Source: Bryobacterales bacterium | Lineage (GTDB): Bacteria; Acidobacteriota; Terriglobia; Bryobacterales; UBA6623 | Reading direction: 5' to 3' | Length of the DNA stretch: 64,000 nucleotides | Assembly (NCBI GenBank): GCA_022824585.1 | Contig: JAJDZN010000065.1 | Span: 1 to 64,000 of the forward strand | The notes under the pieces: model-generated | What the model was told of the DNA's origin: nothing | Databases searched by the model: none | What the model saw: the letters and a program-made list of their open reading frames with translations, nothing else | Shown: piece by piece, positions 27,869 to 37,800 of the stretch | How the letters are laid out: each line of letters starts with the position of its first letter | Position numbering within the stretch: position 1 is the first letter of the stretch | Position numbers and translations under genes: made by a program

Positions 27869-28820
27869 TCCGAAGACTCCCGTTAAGCCTGACCAGAGAC
27901 GCGACCGGGTTGGCGAGCCGCTTGTCCCGGACGTCCTCGAGCAGTCTGTGATTCAGGGCATCGTACAGGCCCATGCTGCGAGTGCCGCGTGGGGCCGGGG
28001 ACTCGCCGAACTGCTCGCTTGTGGTGACGACGATCATTGTCGCCTCAATGCGATCGATGTCATCGATGAACTCGCGAAGCATCTGGAAGTGGTCGACCAC
28101 CATGCCTCGCGTGTAGTAGCGCAGTCCATCCTTTGGATTTCGCGCCAAGGTCACACGGGAATTGTCCACGAGCAGGACGGTCCCGGAGTACCCGGCAAGG
28201 CGGACCCACTTGGCCGTCGATTCGATGAAGTGCCTCGCTGTCGTGCGGTCGATCCGAGTGTAGATCAAGTAATCGCGCACAGTGCCTATGCGGGCACCAG
28301 TCAGCCACCCAACCAAGGGGTGATCCGGCCCGCCCTCGTCCGAACACAGCTTCGCCATTGCGGCGCGGAAATCCCGCATCATGCCGGGGTTCCGGTACAC
28401 ACGATCCTGGATCGCCGGCCGGAGATCCTGATGAACGGATCGCGAGTCCACGCCGTTGCGCTCTGCAATCGCCTCGAAAATGCTTTCGTCGTCGGCGGGA
28501 TCAATGCCGTCCACGCGGTAGCGCCGCTCCTCCGCGATATTCAGCACGACGGCGCGCGTTAAGCGCGGCCACTCGATCTGCATCGCCATGCTGAGGTAAA
28601 TCTCTTGCGGCATGTGAACGCGCACCTGTGCCGCATCGACCTTGAGCACGAGGAACTTCGCGCCACTGCACAGCGCTTCCACCTTCTCGATGACTTGGGG
28701 CCTGAGTTCGTCGGAAGCCACCGCGAATTTGATCGACGAGCCGCCACTGAGAATATAGTCACCTAGGTACTCCTTGTCGAGCACGTCAAGCCAATCGTCG
28801 AGCTGGGTGGTCTTCGGCAT
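27855..28820 (-). CDS. BREX-ATPase-like partner protein without a classical P-loop
   Basis: A 321-residue protein. The ATG at 28820 overlaps the upstream TGA by one base (TGATG). The N-terminus contains GDYILSGGSSIKFAVA in the place where a Walker A would be, then VDAAQVRVHMPQ. The C-terminal half has TVLLVDNSRVTLA in a Walker B-like position, then 'MIVVTTSEQFGES' and 'GLYDALNHRLLEDVRDKRLANPVASLVRL', which closely follows the layout of BREX ATP-binding proteins. The acidic Walker B pair is DN instead of DE and the GKS/T lysine motif is absent. It may be a non-hydrolysing partner of the adjacent true ATPase. The assignment rests on motif layout. Confidence 0.65.
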   Translation of the reverse strand: MPKTTQLDDWLDVLDKEYLGDYILSGGSSIKFAVASDELRPQVIEKVEALCSGAKFLVLKVDAAQVRVHMPQEIYLSMAMQIEWPRLTRAVVLNIAEERRYRVDGIDPADDESIFEAIAERNGVDSRSVHQDLRPAIQDRVYRNPGMMRDFRAAMAKLCSDEGGPDHPLVGWLTGARIGTVRDYLIYTRIDRTTARHFIESTAKWVRLAGYSGTVLLVDNSRVTLARNPKDGLRYYTRGMVVDHFQMLREFIDDIDRIEATMIVVTTSEQFGESPAPRGTRSMGLYDALNHRLLEDVRDKRLANPVASLVRLNGSLRNGAE

Positions 28821-29650
28821 CAAGAAGCCTCCACGAACTGGATTCCGTAGTACTTGGACTCGTATCCATCAGGGCCGACGAACGAGAAATAGTCCTTCGT
28901 GGCGCGAGTGCCGCTGGAGCCCGAGAAGATGATTTCGGGGCCCTTGCCCTTCTTGGCCCGCTTGGGTCCGGTAGAGTCCAGCACGTACAGGTCCCGGGCG
29001 AAATCCGTCTTGGTGTAGCTTCTCGAAGCGCCGGGGAGAGCGGTGAGGTGCTTGTAGATTCGGCTCAGCGCCATGGTTGGCATCGAACCGGTCTCGAGCA
29101 AACGCTTCTTCTGGTCCCGCAGGATGTCTTCGTAGATGAGATACAGGCTGTCGAGAAAGCGCTCCGGCCTGTATTGACCGACCTTTGCTTGTTCGGCTCG
29201 CAGCCGGCTGATGACATGGGAAGGTCGCACTGTGCGGATTTTCTTCTGATTGACAATCAGCGAACGGTCAGGCCCGACGCGAATGACTGTCGGATAAGAG
29301 ATCAGCGCCCCGTCCCTCTCATGGATGCCCAAGCCATCCGCGGCGGCAGCCTCCCGCAGTTCAGCGGAATAGCGGTTCGCGAAGGAGGGCTGCTCCTCCG
29401 TGGGTGCCACGGGCCACTCAACGGCGCAGGAAATGGCCTGCTCTAGGGTGGCAACCGCTTGCCTGAGCGCGTCTATGGTCTTGTCGAGGTCCGCTGGACA
29501 GCGACCGATGGCGGCAATGTCGCCGACAAGCGCTGCCTTTCTGGCCTTTCTCGCGCTCTTGGCCACGTCAGAAGCCGACTTCACGGCTGTTTCAGCCGCT
29601 CGAGTGGCTTCCCCGAGTACCTGTTCGAAACGGGTCACGGATTCGTCCAT
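28820..29650 (-). CDS. Coiled-coil protein of the SNF2/BREX-ATPase operon, function unknown
   Basis: A 276-residue protein I do not recognise as a named family. Residues 1-95 are Ala/Glu/Lys-rich and likely a long helix or coiled coil (FEQVLGEATRAAETAVKSAS). The remainder contains 'LISYPTVIRVGPDRSLIVNQKKIRTVRPSHVISRL' and ends in a Gly/Ser-containing beta-rich segment. It has no catalytic motif I can name. Its stop overlaps the next start (TGATG), so it belongs to the operon. A bridging or DNA-binding subunit for the ATPases is a guess. Confidence 0.65.
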   Translation of the reverse strand: MDESVTRFEQVLGEATRAAETAVKSASDVAKSARKARKAALVGDIAAIGRCPADLDKTIDALRQAVATLEQAISCAVEWPVAPTEEQPSFANRYSAELREAAAADGLGIHERDGALISYPTVIRVGPDRSLIVNQKKIRTVRPSHVISRLRAEQAKVGQYRPERFLDSLYLIYEDILRDQKKRLLETGSMPTMALSRIYKHLTALPGASRSYTKTDFARDLYVLDSTGPKRAKKGKGPEIIFSGSSGTRATKDYFSFVGPDGYESKYYGIQFVEAS

Positions 29651-29825
29651 TGGCCTCCGAGTCTACCACGGCTGAATCATCACCGATCTCGCCCCTCCAA
29701 GGCCCAGGATACTTGACCAACGCCACCGCCGCGCCGCCCCGTGCGACCTCGCCAGACAAGCCCGAGGCGCGGGCCCTGAGGCGGCGACCATGCGTTGATG
29801 TGCCGATGCGAGGGCTCGCGCATGT

Positions 29826-32800
29826 CTAGGTTTCCTTGATCAGGGCAAGCAACTCCTCAGCCGACATCTTGCCGCTCATGTTGGTCCCGGCCAAGAGGCT
29901 GTCTGCTAGGTCCCGCTTGGAGGCGTGGAGCTCCACGATCTTTTCCTCGATGGTGTCTCTCATGACCAGCCGGTAGATCGTAACGGGCTTGGTCTGGCCG
30001 ATGCGGTGAGCACGATCCGAGGCTTGGTCCTCCACTGCTGGATTCCACCAGGGATCCAGGTGAATCACGTAATCTGCGGCCGTGAGGTTGAGTCCGTGGC
30101 CGCCAGCGCGCAGGCTGATCAAGAACAGGTTCCCGGCCCCTGCCTGGAACGCATCCACTTCGCGCTTGCGCTCCCGCGCTGCCATGGCTCCGTCAAGGCG
30201 GCGGTGGCTCACGCCCTGTTTGTCGAGATGGGACTGCACGATGTCCAGATGGCTCGTGAACTGACTGAAGACCAGGGCCCTGTGACCATTGTCAATCAGC
30301 TCTGCGGCGGTCTCGGAGAATCTTGCAAGCTTGGACCCGGGGATATCGGTCTCAGGCAAGACGAGTCGGGGATGGCAGCACGCGCGGCGGAGTTTCATGA
30401 TCTCCGCCAGAATCTGGACATGACTGCTCCCAGACTCGGCGCCCGTGCGCTCGAGGTGCTCCACGGCGCTCTGCCTGACCGCCTCGTAGAGTGCCTTTTC
30501 CTCTCGCGTCATCTCGACCCGCTGGGTGATTTCGGTCTTCTCTGGCAGCTCATGCAGGACCTCGGCCTTGGTGCGCCGCAATATGAACGGCCCGATCAAC
30601 CTCTTCAACCGATTCCTTGCGTCGCTGCTACCCTGCACTTCGACGGGCTTGGCAAAATCCTTGCTGAAATCCTCTACCGAACCCAGCAGGCCCGGGTTGA
30701 TGAAGCGGAATAGGTTCCAGAGTTCGCCCAGACGATTCTCAATTGGCGTCGCGGTCGTGATCATGCGAAAGTCACTGTGCAGGCGCATCGCGGCGCGAGA
30801 ACGCAGCGTCTGGCGATTCTTGATGGCTTGCGCCTCGTCAAGGACAACCGTTTCCCACTTCACCGCCGCCAATCCGTCAGACTCTTGGTGCAGCAGTCCG
30901 TAGCTGCATACGACCAGATCGAACGGCTTGATGCTCCGCAGGATCGCGCGGCGGTCGCCGGGCCCGAATTCGATCGGCTTGAGAGATGGAGCGAATCTCT
31001 GGGCCTCTTCGATCCAGTTGGGGCACACAGAGGTCGGCGCGACGACAAGCGCCGGCCCGTTGTGTGCCCGCGACACGGCTACGGCCAGCGCTTGAACGGT
31101 CTTGCCCAAGCCCATGTCGTCGGCCAAGCAGGCACCAGTGCCCCAGGCGGCCAGCCGCGCCGCCCATCGAAAGCCCTCGGCTTGGTACTCGCGCAATTCC
31201 GCCCGCAACGCGGAAGGAACGGCGGGATCCAACAGCTGCGCTTGGCGGATTCGTGCGACACGTTCTGCCCACTGGTCGTCAGCTTCGACCGACCCAGCGT
31301 CGTCGAACAGAGCATCGATAGCGTGGGCCCTCGCAGGAGGCGTGCGCAACGGTCCGCGATTCCCCTCGGCGAAGATCGCCAAGTCCTCGAGCTGGCGCCG
31401 AAACCTCTCTGTCAGGGCGACAAACCCGTTGTCGCCGAGAGGGACGAACCGTGTCGAAGAAGTCCGCACGTGCTCTAGCAGATCCCGCAGGCCCAGCACG
31501 AGTCCTTCGTCCAACTCAACGGTGCCATCGATCTCGAACCACTCTTGCGCCTTCCGAACCTTCACCGTGAGGCGGTCTGTGGAGAGTCGTTGGTGCAATC
31601 GGATCGGCTCGCCTTTGGGCCAAGCAACGACCACTTGGTCTCCCAGCGCCTGCAGCTGCTCGAGCAGCTCGAGAGTGCGGTAGAGGTCGTCAACAATCCA
31701 AGCCAACCCGTCCCAAAGCTCCGCACCAAGAGCCGGACAAGCCGCCTTCAAAGCCTCGAACCGCCGGCTCTCTTCCTCGAAGCTGCGCTGCGCCTTGATT
31801 CGCTGACCACCGACCATCGCAAAGATCACGCGTCCTCCCTTGCCGGGGCGGAAGTGGTGCCCGTCGCTTGCGAGGGGCACTACGAAAGGCTCTGCTCGCA
31901 CGCCTTCGTCGTGTGGTGTCAAATGGATCTGAGGGGTCGAGTCGGCCTCTGCCCAATCCGCCTCGAGATCGTCTCCGCCAAAGTCGGAATGCACGGTCAC
32001 GAGGCGGCTCGCTGCGGACACTGCGCGGGTGACCGCTTGCATTGATTCTGCGGGCACGACCAGCCCATCTTTGCCAAGCAGGTTGATGATCTGCCGGTGC
32101 TTCTTGCGGAATAGACACACGACGACGCGGTTCCGCGACGGCGCAGTTGCGATTATGTTGCCGCTGTCAGGCGGCTCGGGGACCAGCTTCACTCGAACGG
32201 AATCCCCCTCGGACGTGACTCGCAGTTGAGGCTCATCCTTCACAACCTCCACGCGGATGCCCGGGCTGTCGAATCGAAACACCAGCGGATGGCCTACCAG
32301 CGCCTCGGCCGCCTTGTCGACCCGCAATCTGTACAGAATAGGGTCGTGGCGTCTGAACTGCTGCCGTTCGATCGCGGCGCAAATCACCGAGTCATGGACT
32401 GATACGGAATCCCGCCGGGCGCCGGAGTACAGCAGCTCCAGCGACACCGACTTGCCCTTGGACCATCGCCCCGACTTGCCCAAGGTCTGCTCGAAGGGGT
32501 CGATTTGAAGGGAACCTTTGACCACCTGCACCCGCCAAGTCATGCGCGATTCCCCCGAGGCGTGCCCGTCCGCTGTTGTGGCGGAGTTGCTGAAGCGCTC
32601 GAGCGCCAAGAGGCTCTGCTCCCATGGGGCCTTGTCAAAGGCTGTGTCAAACAACGGAGCGAGACCGCCCGCCGCTCCATCCTCTGAAGGCTGCTGGGAC
32701 GGGCTGCGGCCATCGCTGATCCGATCCAAAACACGGTTGAGTTCCGACGCTGCCCATGCATACCCGTTGTTCTGGGCCGAGTGAGCCAACTCGCCGATCC

Positions 32801-33974
32801 TGATGATCGCTGCCTTGGCTTCGCGTTCGTCCACCCAACAGAGCACGGCGTAGATGAACACCTGGAACAACGGCGGTTGAGCGCCGCACTGCTTCCAGCC
32901 GTCACGAAGCGTGCGAATGCGTTCGACGCTGCCCTCCGCCACATGGGCGGCACCACGCAGGGCTTGGTACAGCGGGCTGTACGCGGGGCGTCTTCGCGCC
33001 GCTAGGTCGGCGTATCGCCGCGCTTGGCTGTTGCGGGCACGATCTCCGCCTGCGATGAGGGCCAGAACGTAGAAGACCTCGACGACCACTGGTAGCAGAA
33101 CCTCGCGCTTGCCCGTTGCCTTCCTTGACCGGCGGACAGCGCCCTCGAACTGCGCGAGTGCCGCTTGGCTGTCACCTCGCAGGAATTCCAAGGCCCCTCG
33201 GTACAACTGACCCAATGAGGTGTCGTTGCCGCTCAGGAGCTTCTCCGCTTCGTCGACGTTTCCTGCGAGCAAGTCGTGCTCGAGGGCGAGTTCAAAGGCG
33301 CAAGCCGGACTGCTTGGCTCATTAGCGATTCGATGCAGCAGGTTGCTCGGCTCGGTGGCCTCGCTCAGTGCCAAGTGTGCGCCTCGGACCAACTGCCCCA
33401 ACACGGATTCACAGATGGCTGGGTCTCGCGAACATAGCCACTTCCCGTCGAACGGCTGGCCGGCCAAGCGCCGGAAGAAATCGACATCAACGGAACTGAA
33501 GTGGCCATTCATGCTCCAACTGGCCATTAGGCGGCCAAAGAGCTCTGCGTCATTCAGATGGAGCGCGATGCGAAGGTGTCCGAGTGCATCCGATTGGTCG
33601 AGAAAGTAGCAGGCATTCCGTTTTCGGGCTTTAAGTTGTGGGAATCGCGCCTGTGCCACGTCCAACCAGCGTTGAAGGCGCCCTTCGCCTCCCGCTGATC
33701 GGGTGAGTGCGTCGACGATGCTTGGATCGCATTGGATCTGACGAGCCTGCTCGATCAGCAGCCTCTTCCCGATCAGATTGCGAGCGACTACGTTTAGTCC
33801 CGCAAACTCGGAACCACCCGCTTGGGGCAGGCGGATCCCAGCTTGCCGCGCGAACTCTTGCGCATCGCGCCGCGACACTGGTTGGTAGACAACCGAGAGC
33901 AACTCGAGGAACGACCGCTGGCTGGGAGGCAGCGACTGGAAGGTAGCGAGGAGATCCGCTTGGTATTTGGTCAT
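29826..33974 (-). CDS. Giant SNF2-family helicase, first gene of the putative defence operon
   Basis: A 1382-residue protein. Residues 1-450 are mainly helical and TPR-like, with no clear catalytic motif. Residues 480-900 are a beta-rich and mixed region. The SNF2 core occupies roughly 910-1380: CLADDMGLGKTVQ near 950, VLDEAQAIKN near 1045, TATPIENRLGELWNLFRFINPG, FILRRTKAEVLHELPEK, FSQFTSHLD, SLRAGGHGLNLTAADYVIHLDPWWNPA and ASDRAHRIGQ. All core motifs are intact, unlike the second SNF2 gene of the island. Such enzymes translocate on double-stranded DNA and remodel protein-DNA complexes. The next gene starts 175 bases downstream on the same strand. Confidence 0.9.
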   Translation of the reverse strand: MTKYQADLLATFQSLPPSQRSFLELLSVVYQPVSRRDAQEFARQAGIRLPQAGGSEFAGLNVVARNLIGKRLLIEQARQIQCDPSIVDALTRSAGGEGRLQRWLDVAQARFPQLKARKRNACYFLDQSDALGHLRIALHLNDAELFGRLMASWSMNGHFSSVDVDFFRRLAGQPFDGKWLCSRDPAICESVLGQLVRGAHLALSEATEPSNLLHRIANEPSSPACAFELALEHDLLAGNVDEAEKLLSGNDTSLGQLYRGALEFLRGDSQAALAQFEGAVRRSRKATGKREVLLPVVVEVFYVLALIAGGDRARNSQARRYADLAARRRPAYSPLYQALRGAAHVAEGSVERIRTLRDGWKQCGAQPPLFQVFIYAVLCWVDEREAKAAIIRIGELAHSAQNNGYAWAASELNRVLDRISDGRSPSQQPSEDGAAGGLAPLFDTAFDKAPWEQSLLALERFSNSATTADGHASGESRMTWRVQVVKGSLQIDPFEQTLGKSGRWSKGKSVSLELLYSGARRDSVSVHDSVICAAIERQQFRRHDPILYRLRVDKAAEALVGHPLVFRFDSPGIRVEVVKDEPQLRVTSEGDSVRVKLVPEPPDSGNIIATAPSRNRVVVCLFRKKHRQIINLLGKDGLVVPAESMQAVTRAVSAASRLVTVHSDFGGDDLEADWAEADSTPQIHLTPHDEGVRAEPFVVPLASDGHHFRPGKGGRVIFAMVGGQRIKAQRSFEEESRRFEALKAACPALGAELWDGLAWIVDDLYRTLELLEQLQALGDQVVVAWPKGEPIRLHQRLSTDRLTVKVRKAQEWFEIDGTVELDEGLVLGLRDLLEHVRTSSTRFVPLGDNGFVALTERFRRQLEDLAIFAEGNRGPLRTPPARAHAIDALFDDAGSVEADDQWAERVARIRQAQLLDPAVPSALRAELREYQAEGFRWAARLAAWGTGACLADDMGLGKTVQALAVAVSRAHNGPALVVAPTSVCPNWIEEAQRFAPSLKPIEFGPGDRRAILRSIKPFDLVVCSYGLLHQESDGLAAVKWETVVLDEAQAIKNRQTLRSRAAMRLHSDFRMITTATPIENRLGELWNLFRFINPGLLGSVEDFSKDFAKPVEVQGSSDARNRLKRLIGPFILRRTKAEVLHELPEKTEITQRVEMTREEKALYEAVRQSAVEHLERTGAESGSSHVQILAEIMKLRRACCHPRLVLPETDIPGSKLARFSETAAELIDNGHRALVFSQFTSHLDIVQSHLDKQGVSHRRLDGAMAARERKREVDAFQAGAGNLFLISLRAGGHGLNLTAADYVIHLDPWWNPAVEDQASDRAHRIGQTKPVTIYRLVMRDTIEEKIVELHASKRDLADSLLAGTNMSGKMSAEELLALIKET

Positions 33975-34481
33975 CGGTGTTCACTGGCGGGAAACCGACC
34001 TATGCACAGCACCAACCAATCTATCAATCAACCAGCCGTCGCTGTAGTTTGCGGTGCGACCGAGCGCCGTTGCGCTCCGCCCGCACTTGAGCCCCTCATC
34101 ATGCTGTCATGATCGCGGTCTGCTCGGCCGAACGCTGAAGACGCAGCACTCTTGTGCTCAACTCACGCCCTCGATCCGCGTCGAGTAGCCCGCCTGTCCG
34201 CCAACCCTCGGATCAGGAAACCAGGGAACCAGAACCAGGCACTTTCTGCCAACCAGTGTTCGTAAGGCCGCGAGGTGGGTGGTCTAGGTGCTCGCCTGGT
34301 TCGTAGGCCTAGCTCCGCGCCTACATTGCTCGCCCGCCTAGATTCACCATGCCTGCCGTCCGCCGCGTCCGGGCCATTCCAGACGCCAGTCAAGCAGGGA
34401 TGCAGTGTGGCTGGTCTGGTTGACCTCAGCCGAGTGGCGTTGTGCGAATCGGCCGGTGTCTCCTGCGTCGGCGCGCGCGCT
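33975..34481. other. Intergenic, possible heavily decayed CoA-transferase sequence
   Basis: About 500 bases with no intact gene. The left part should hold the promoter of the leftward SNF2 operon. From about 34300 onward there are scattered bases resembling the 3' end of the first CoA-transferase (for example TTCGTAG...CCGCCTAG versus its FVERGVFADVTHPDLG region), but with stop codons. That resemblance is weak, while the relic from 34482 is clear. Confidence 0.35.
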
Positions 34482-34818
34482 CGCATCTTCGACCCTTGGA
34501 CGGGATTGGTCGGCCCATCCTCAAGCCGATCCTTGGCAGACATAGGGGGCATTCAGGTCGAATTCAGCGCGCGGTGCGACTGGCTTCTGGACTTGGACTT
34601 CCCCCAGTATCGGATCAACAGCAACGGGGGCGCAGAAGGATGAGCCGCACAATGCGTTGCACCGATACAAGTCTGGCGTCATCCTCGATCTCGGCAGTCA
34701 TTGCGGACGCGGCCTGCGGCCAAGGCCCGTCGCAATCTTGGACGCGGGCCCGGACGAGTTCCGGCGGAAAGGTATCATTGGCAACCGTACGCGCTTGCCC
34801 GGAGCCGTTGGTGCATGA
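34482..34818 (+). pseudogene. Relic of a class III CoA-transferase gene with internal deletion and frameshift
   Basis: Three blocks match the intact CoA-transferase at 22443-23684 in order. FDPWTGLVGPSSSRSLAD corresponds to IDLSMGWAGPLASRHLAD. HNALHRYKSGVILDL, in another frame, corresponds to FNALNRNKFGVTLDL. GIIGNRTRLPGAVGA corresponds to GIIGNRPRLPGSVGE. There is a frameshift between the first two blocks (between about 34603 and 34639) and a deletion of roughly 875 bases before the last block. The stop TGA overlaps the carboxylase ATG (ATGA), preserving the ancestral operon junction. It is clearly non-functional as a transferase. Confidence 0.85.
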
Positions 34819-37800
34819 AGCTGCTGATTGCAAATCGCGGGGAGATTGCGATTCGCATTGCGCTGGCCGCCGCAGACCTTGGCATCGAATCGGTCGCTGT
34901 TTACTCCAAAGACGACGATAGGGCGCTACACATCCGCAAGGCGGACCGTGCATTCGCTCTGGCCGAATCCGGCGCGGGCGCCTATTTGGACGCGACGCAA
35001 CTGATCGGTGTCGCCGTTGACAGCGGGTGTGACGCGATTCATCCGGGCTACGGCTTCCTTAGCGAAAGCGCTGAATTCGCCAGCGAGTGCCTGGCTGCGG
35101 GCCTGACGTTCGTGGGCCCGCCGCCGGAGGCGCTGGCGCTGTTCGGTGACAAGGCCCGAGCTCGGGTGCTAGCTGAGGAACTGGGAGTGCCCGTTGTTCC
35201 GGGCGTTTCCGGGCCGACCACGCTTGAGCAGGCGGCGGCATTTTTCGAAGCGCTGCCCGGCGGCTCAACCATGCTCATCAAGGCAGTGGCCGGCGGCGGC
35301 GGGCGGGGCATACGGCTTGTCAGCGAGGCGGGAGAGATCGAGAACGCCATGGCGAGGGCCCAGTCGGAGGCTGGCGCGGCATTCGGCGTGCCGGACGTGT
35401 TTGTCGAGCGGTTCGTGGCAGGTGCGCGACACGTTGAGACGCAGATAGCCGTTGACCAGGATGGGCGGTTCGCTTGCATCGGCGATCGAGACTGCTCGCT
35501 GCAACGTCGCCACCAGAAGCTCGTCGAGGTAGCGCCAGCTCCGGGACTGCCGACCACGGTCCGGAGCGGGATTGCCGACGCTTCAGCCCGGCTCGCCAAA
35601 GCTGCCGGCTATCGCAACCTTGGCACGTTCGAGTTCTTGGTCGATGGCGACGAGTATTTCTTCATGGAGGCCAATGCCCGGCTTCAGGTCGAGCATACGG
35701 TCACGGAGGAGACCAGCGGCTTGGATCTAGTGCAGATCCAGTTGCGGCTGGCCGAAGGGGACTCCATCCAGTCGGCGGGAATCCGGGGGGCCCATCCCGG
35801 CTCCGCGCACAATGCAGCCGTGCAAGCTCGCGTGAACATGGAGACCATGCAAGCCGATGGCTCGACCAAGCCCAGCGCTGGCGTGCTCGAAGCCTTCGAC
35901 CTGCCTTCGGGGAAGGGCGTTCGCGTTGACACGTCCGGATATGCCGGACATCGCCCGAGTTCGAGCTTTGACCCGTTGTTGGCAAAGGTTGTCGGCCATG
36001 CCTCCGAGGGCGGCCTGGAGGCCGCGATGCAGCGCACCGCCCGGGCGCTGAGCGACTTCAGAATCGGTGGAATCGAAACCAATATCGACTTCCTCAAAGC
36101 ACTGCTTGCACACCCGGATGTTCGCGCTTGGAACGTCCACACGCAGTTCGTCGACGAGCGCATCGAAGAACTGGTGGCCGGGCAGAGAGGGGAAGGACGT
36201 TTCTTCCCGGTCCAGCCAAGCGCCGCCCCGCAGAGCGGCATGGCAGGCGCGAAGGTCGATCCGAACGACCCCCTGGCTGTGCTCTCGTACGGCAAGCGCG
36301 CTGCGCCTGCGACGCGCGGCAGGCCCGGCGCGGACACTTTGCCGGACGGGGCCAAGCGCCTGCTCGCTCAGATGCAGGGCACCATCGTCAGCGTGGACGC
36401 CGAAGCGGGCTCCCCGGTGCGGGCCGACGACGTCGTGCTGGTCATGGAGTCGATGAAAATGGAGCACGAGATCCGTGCCGGCGCGAGCGGGATCTTGCGG
36501 GAAGTCACTGTCACGGTCGGAGATACGGTCTATGAAGGCCATCCCTTGGCGGTGATCGAAGAGCGCGAGGTCGATGGTGCTGTCGACCAACACGCGTCCG
36601 AAGTCGATCTTGATTCAGTCCGAGCCGATCTAGCCGAGGTTAACGCCCGCCATGGCGCGACGCTGGACGCGGCCCGTCCCGATGCGGTGGAGAAACGCCG
36701 CAAGACCGGCCAGCGAACTGCCCGAGAAAACGTAGACGACCTATGCGACGAGGGGACGTTCGTCGAGTACGGGCAGCTGGCGCTCACGCCCGGAACCGGC
36801 CTGCCCAGGGACGAGATCGTCCGCAAGTTCCCAACGGACGGCATGATCACGGGGATCGGCAGCGTGAACGGTGCCGATTTCCCCGGGGAAGGCTCAAGGT
36901 GCGTGGTGCTGGCCTACGACTACACCGTGCTGGCGGGCACGCAAGGCGTTCTCAACCACGTCAAGACGGATCGCATGCTCGAGCTTGCGGCCAAGTGGCG
37001 ACGGCCGGTGGTGCTGTTTGCGGAGGGTGGCGGTGGCAGGGCCGGCACGGGTGGCAAGCGCAAGGGAGGTGCCGCGACGACCGCGGCAGGCCAGGGGCGC
37101 TCGGATGACATGTATCGGCCTCTCGACACGCCCTCGTTCGCCGCGATGGGCAGCCTGAGCGGGCTGGTGCCGCTGATTGGGATCACTTCGCGCTTCTGCT
37201 TCGCCGGCAATGCGTCGCTGCTGGGCTGCTGTGATGTGATCATCGCGACGGAGAACTCCAGCATCGGGATGGGAGGGCCGGCCCTGATCGAGGGCGGCGG
37301 CTTGGGCGTGTTTCGCCCCGAAGAGATCGGGCCGATGGAGATCCAAGTGCCAAACGGAGTCGTTGACTTGGCGGTCAAGGATGAGGCGGAAGCGGTCGCA
37401 ATTGCCAAGCGCTACCTGAGCTACTTCCAAGGATCCTTGGCGGGCTGGACCTGCAAGGACCAGCGACTCCTGCGCCGGGTCATCCCGGAGAACCGCCTGC
37501 GAGTCTACAGCATCCGCGAACTGATCGGGATCCTGGCGGACACGGGCTCGGTGCTGGAGTTGCGGCCTGACTTCGGCCTCGGTATGATCACCGCCTTGGC
37601 CCGGATCGAGGGCCGGCCCGTGGGGATTCTTGCCAACAACCCAGAGTTCCTTTCTGGCGCGATTGATAGCGATGGCTCGGACAAGGCCGCCCGGTTCATG
37701 CAGCTGTGCGACTGTTTCGACCTGCCGCTGATCGTGCTCTGCGACACCCCCGGCATGATGGTCGGGCCGGAGATCGAGCGCACAGCGCTGGTGCGGCATT

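Noticed and set aside
23681..34818. Flanking repeats of the SNF2 island as att sites or a target-site duplication
   Set aside because: The matching sequences extend over more than 100 bases, differ at many positions and include coding decay with a deletion and a frameshift, and no integrase is present. They are paralogous gene relics.
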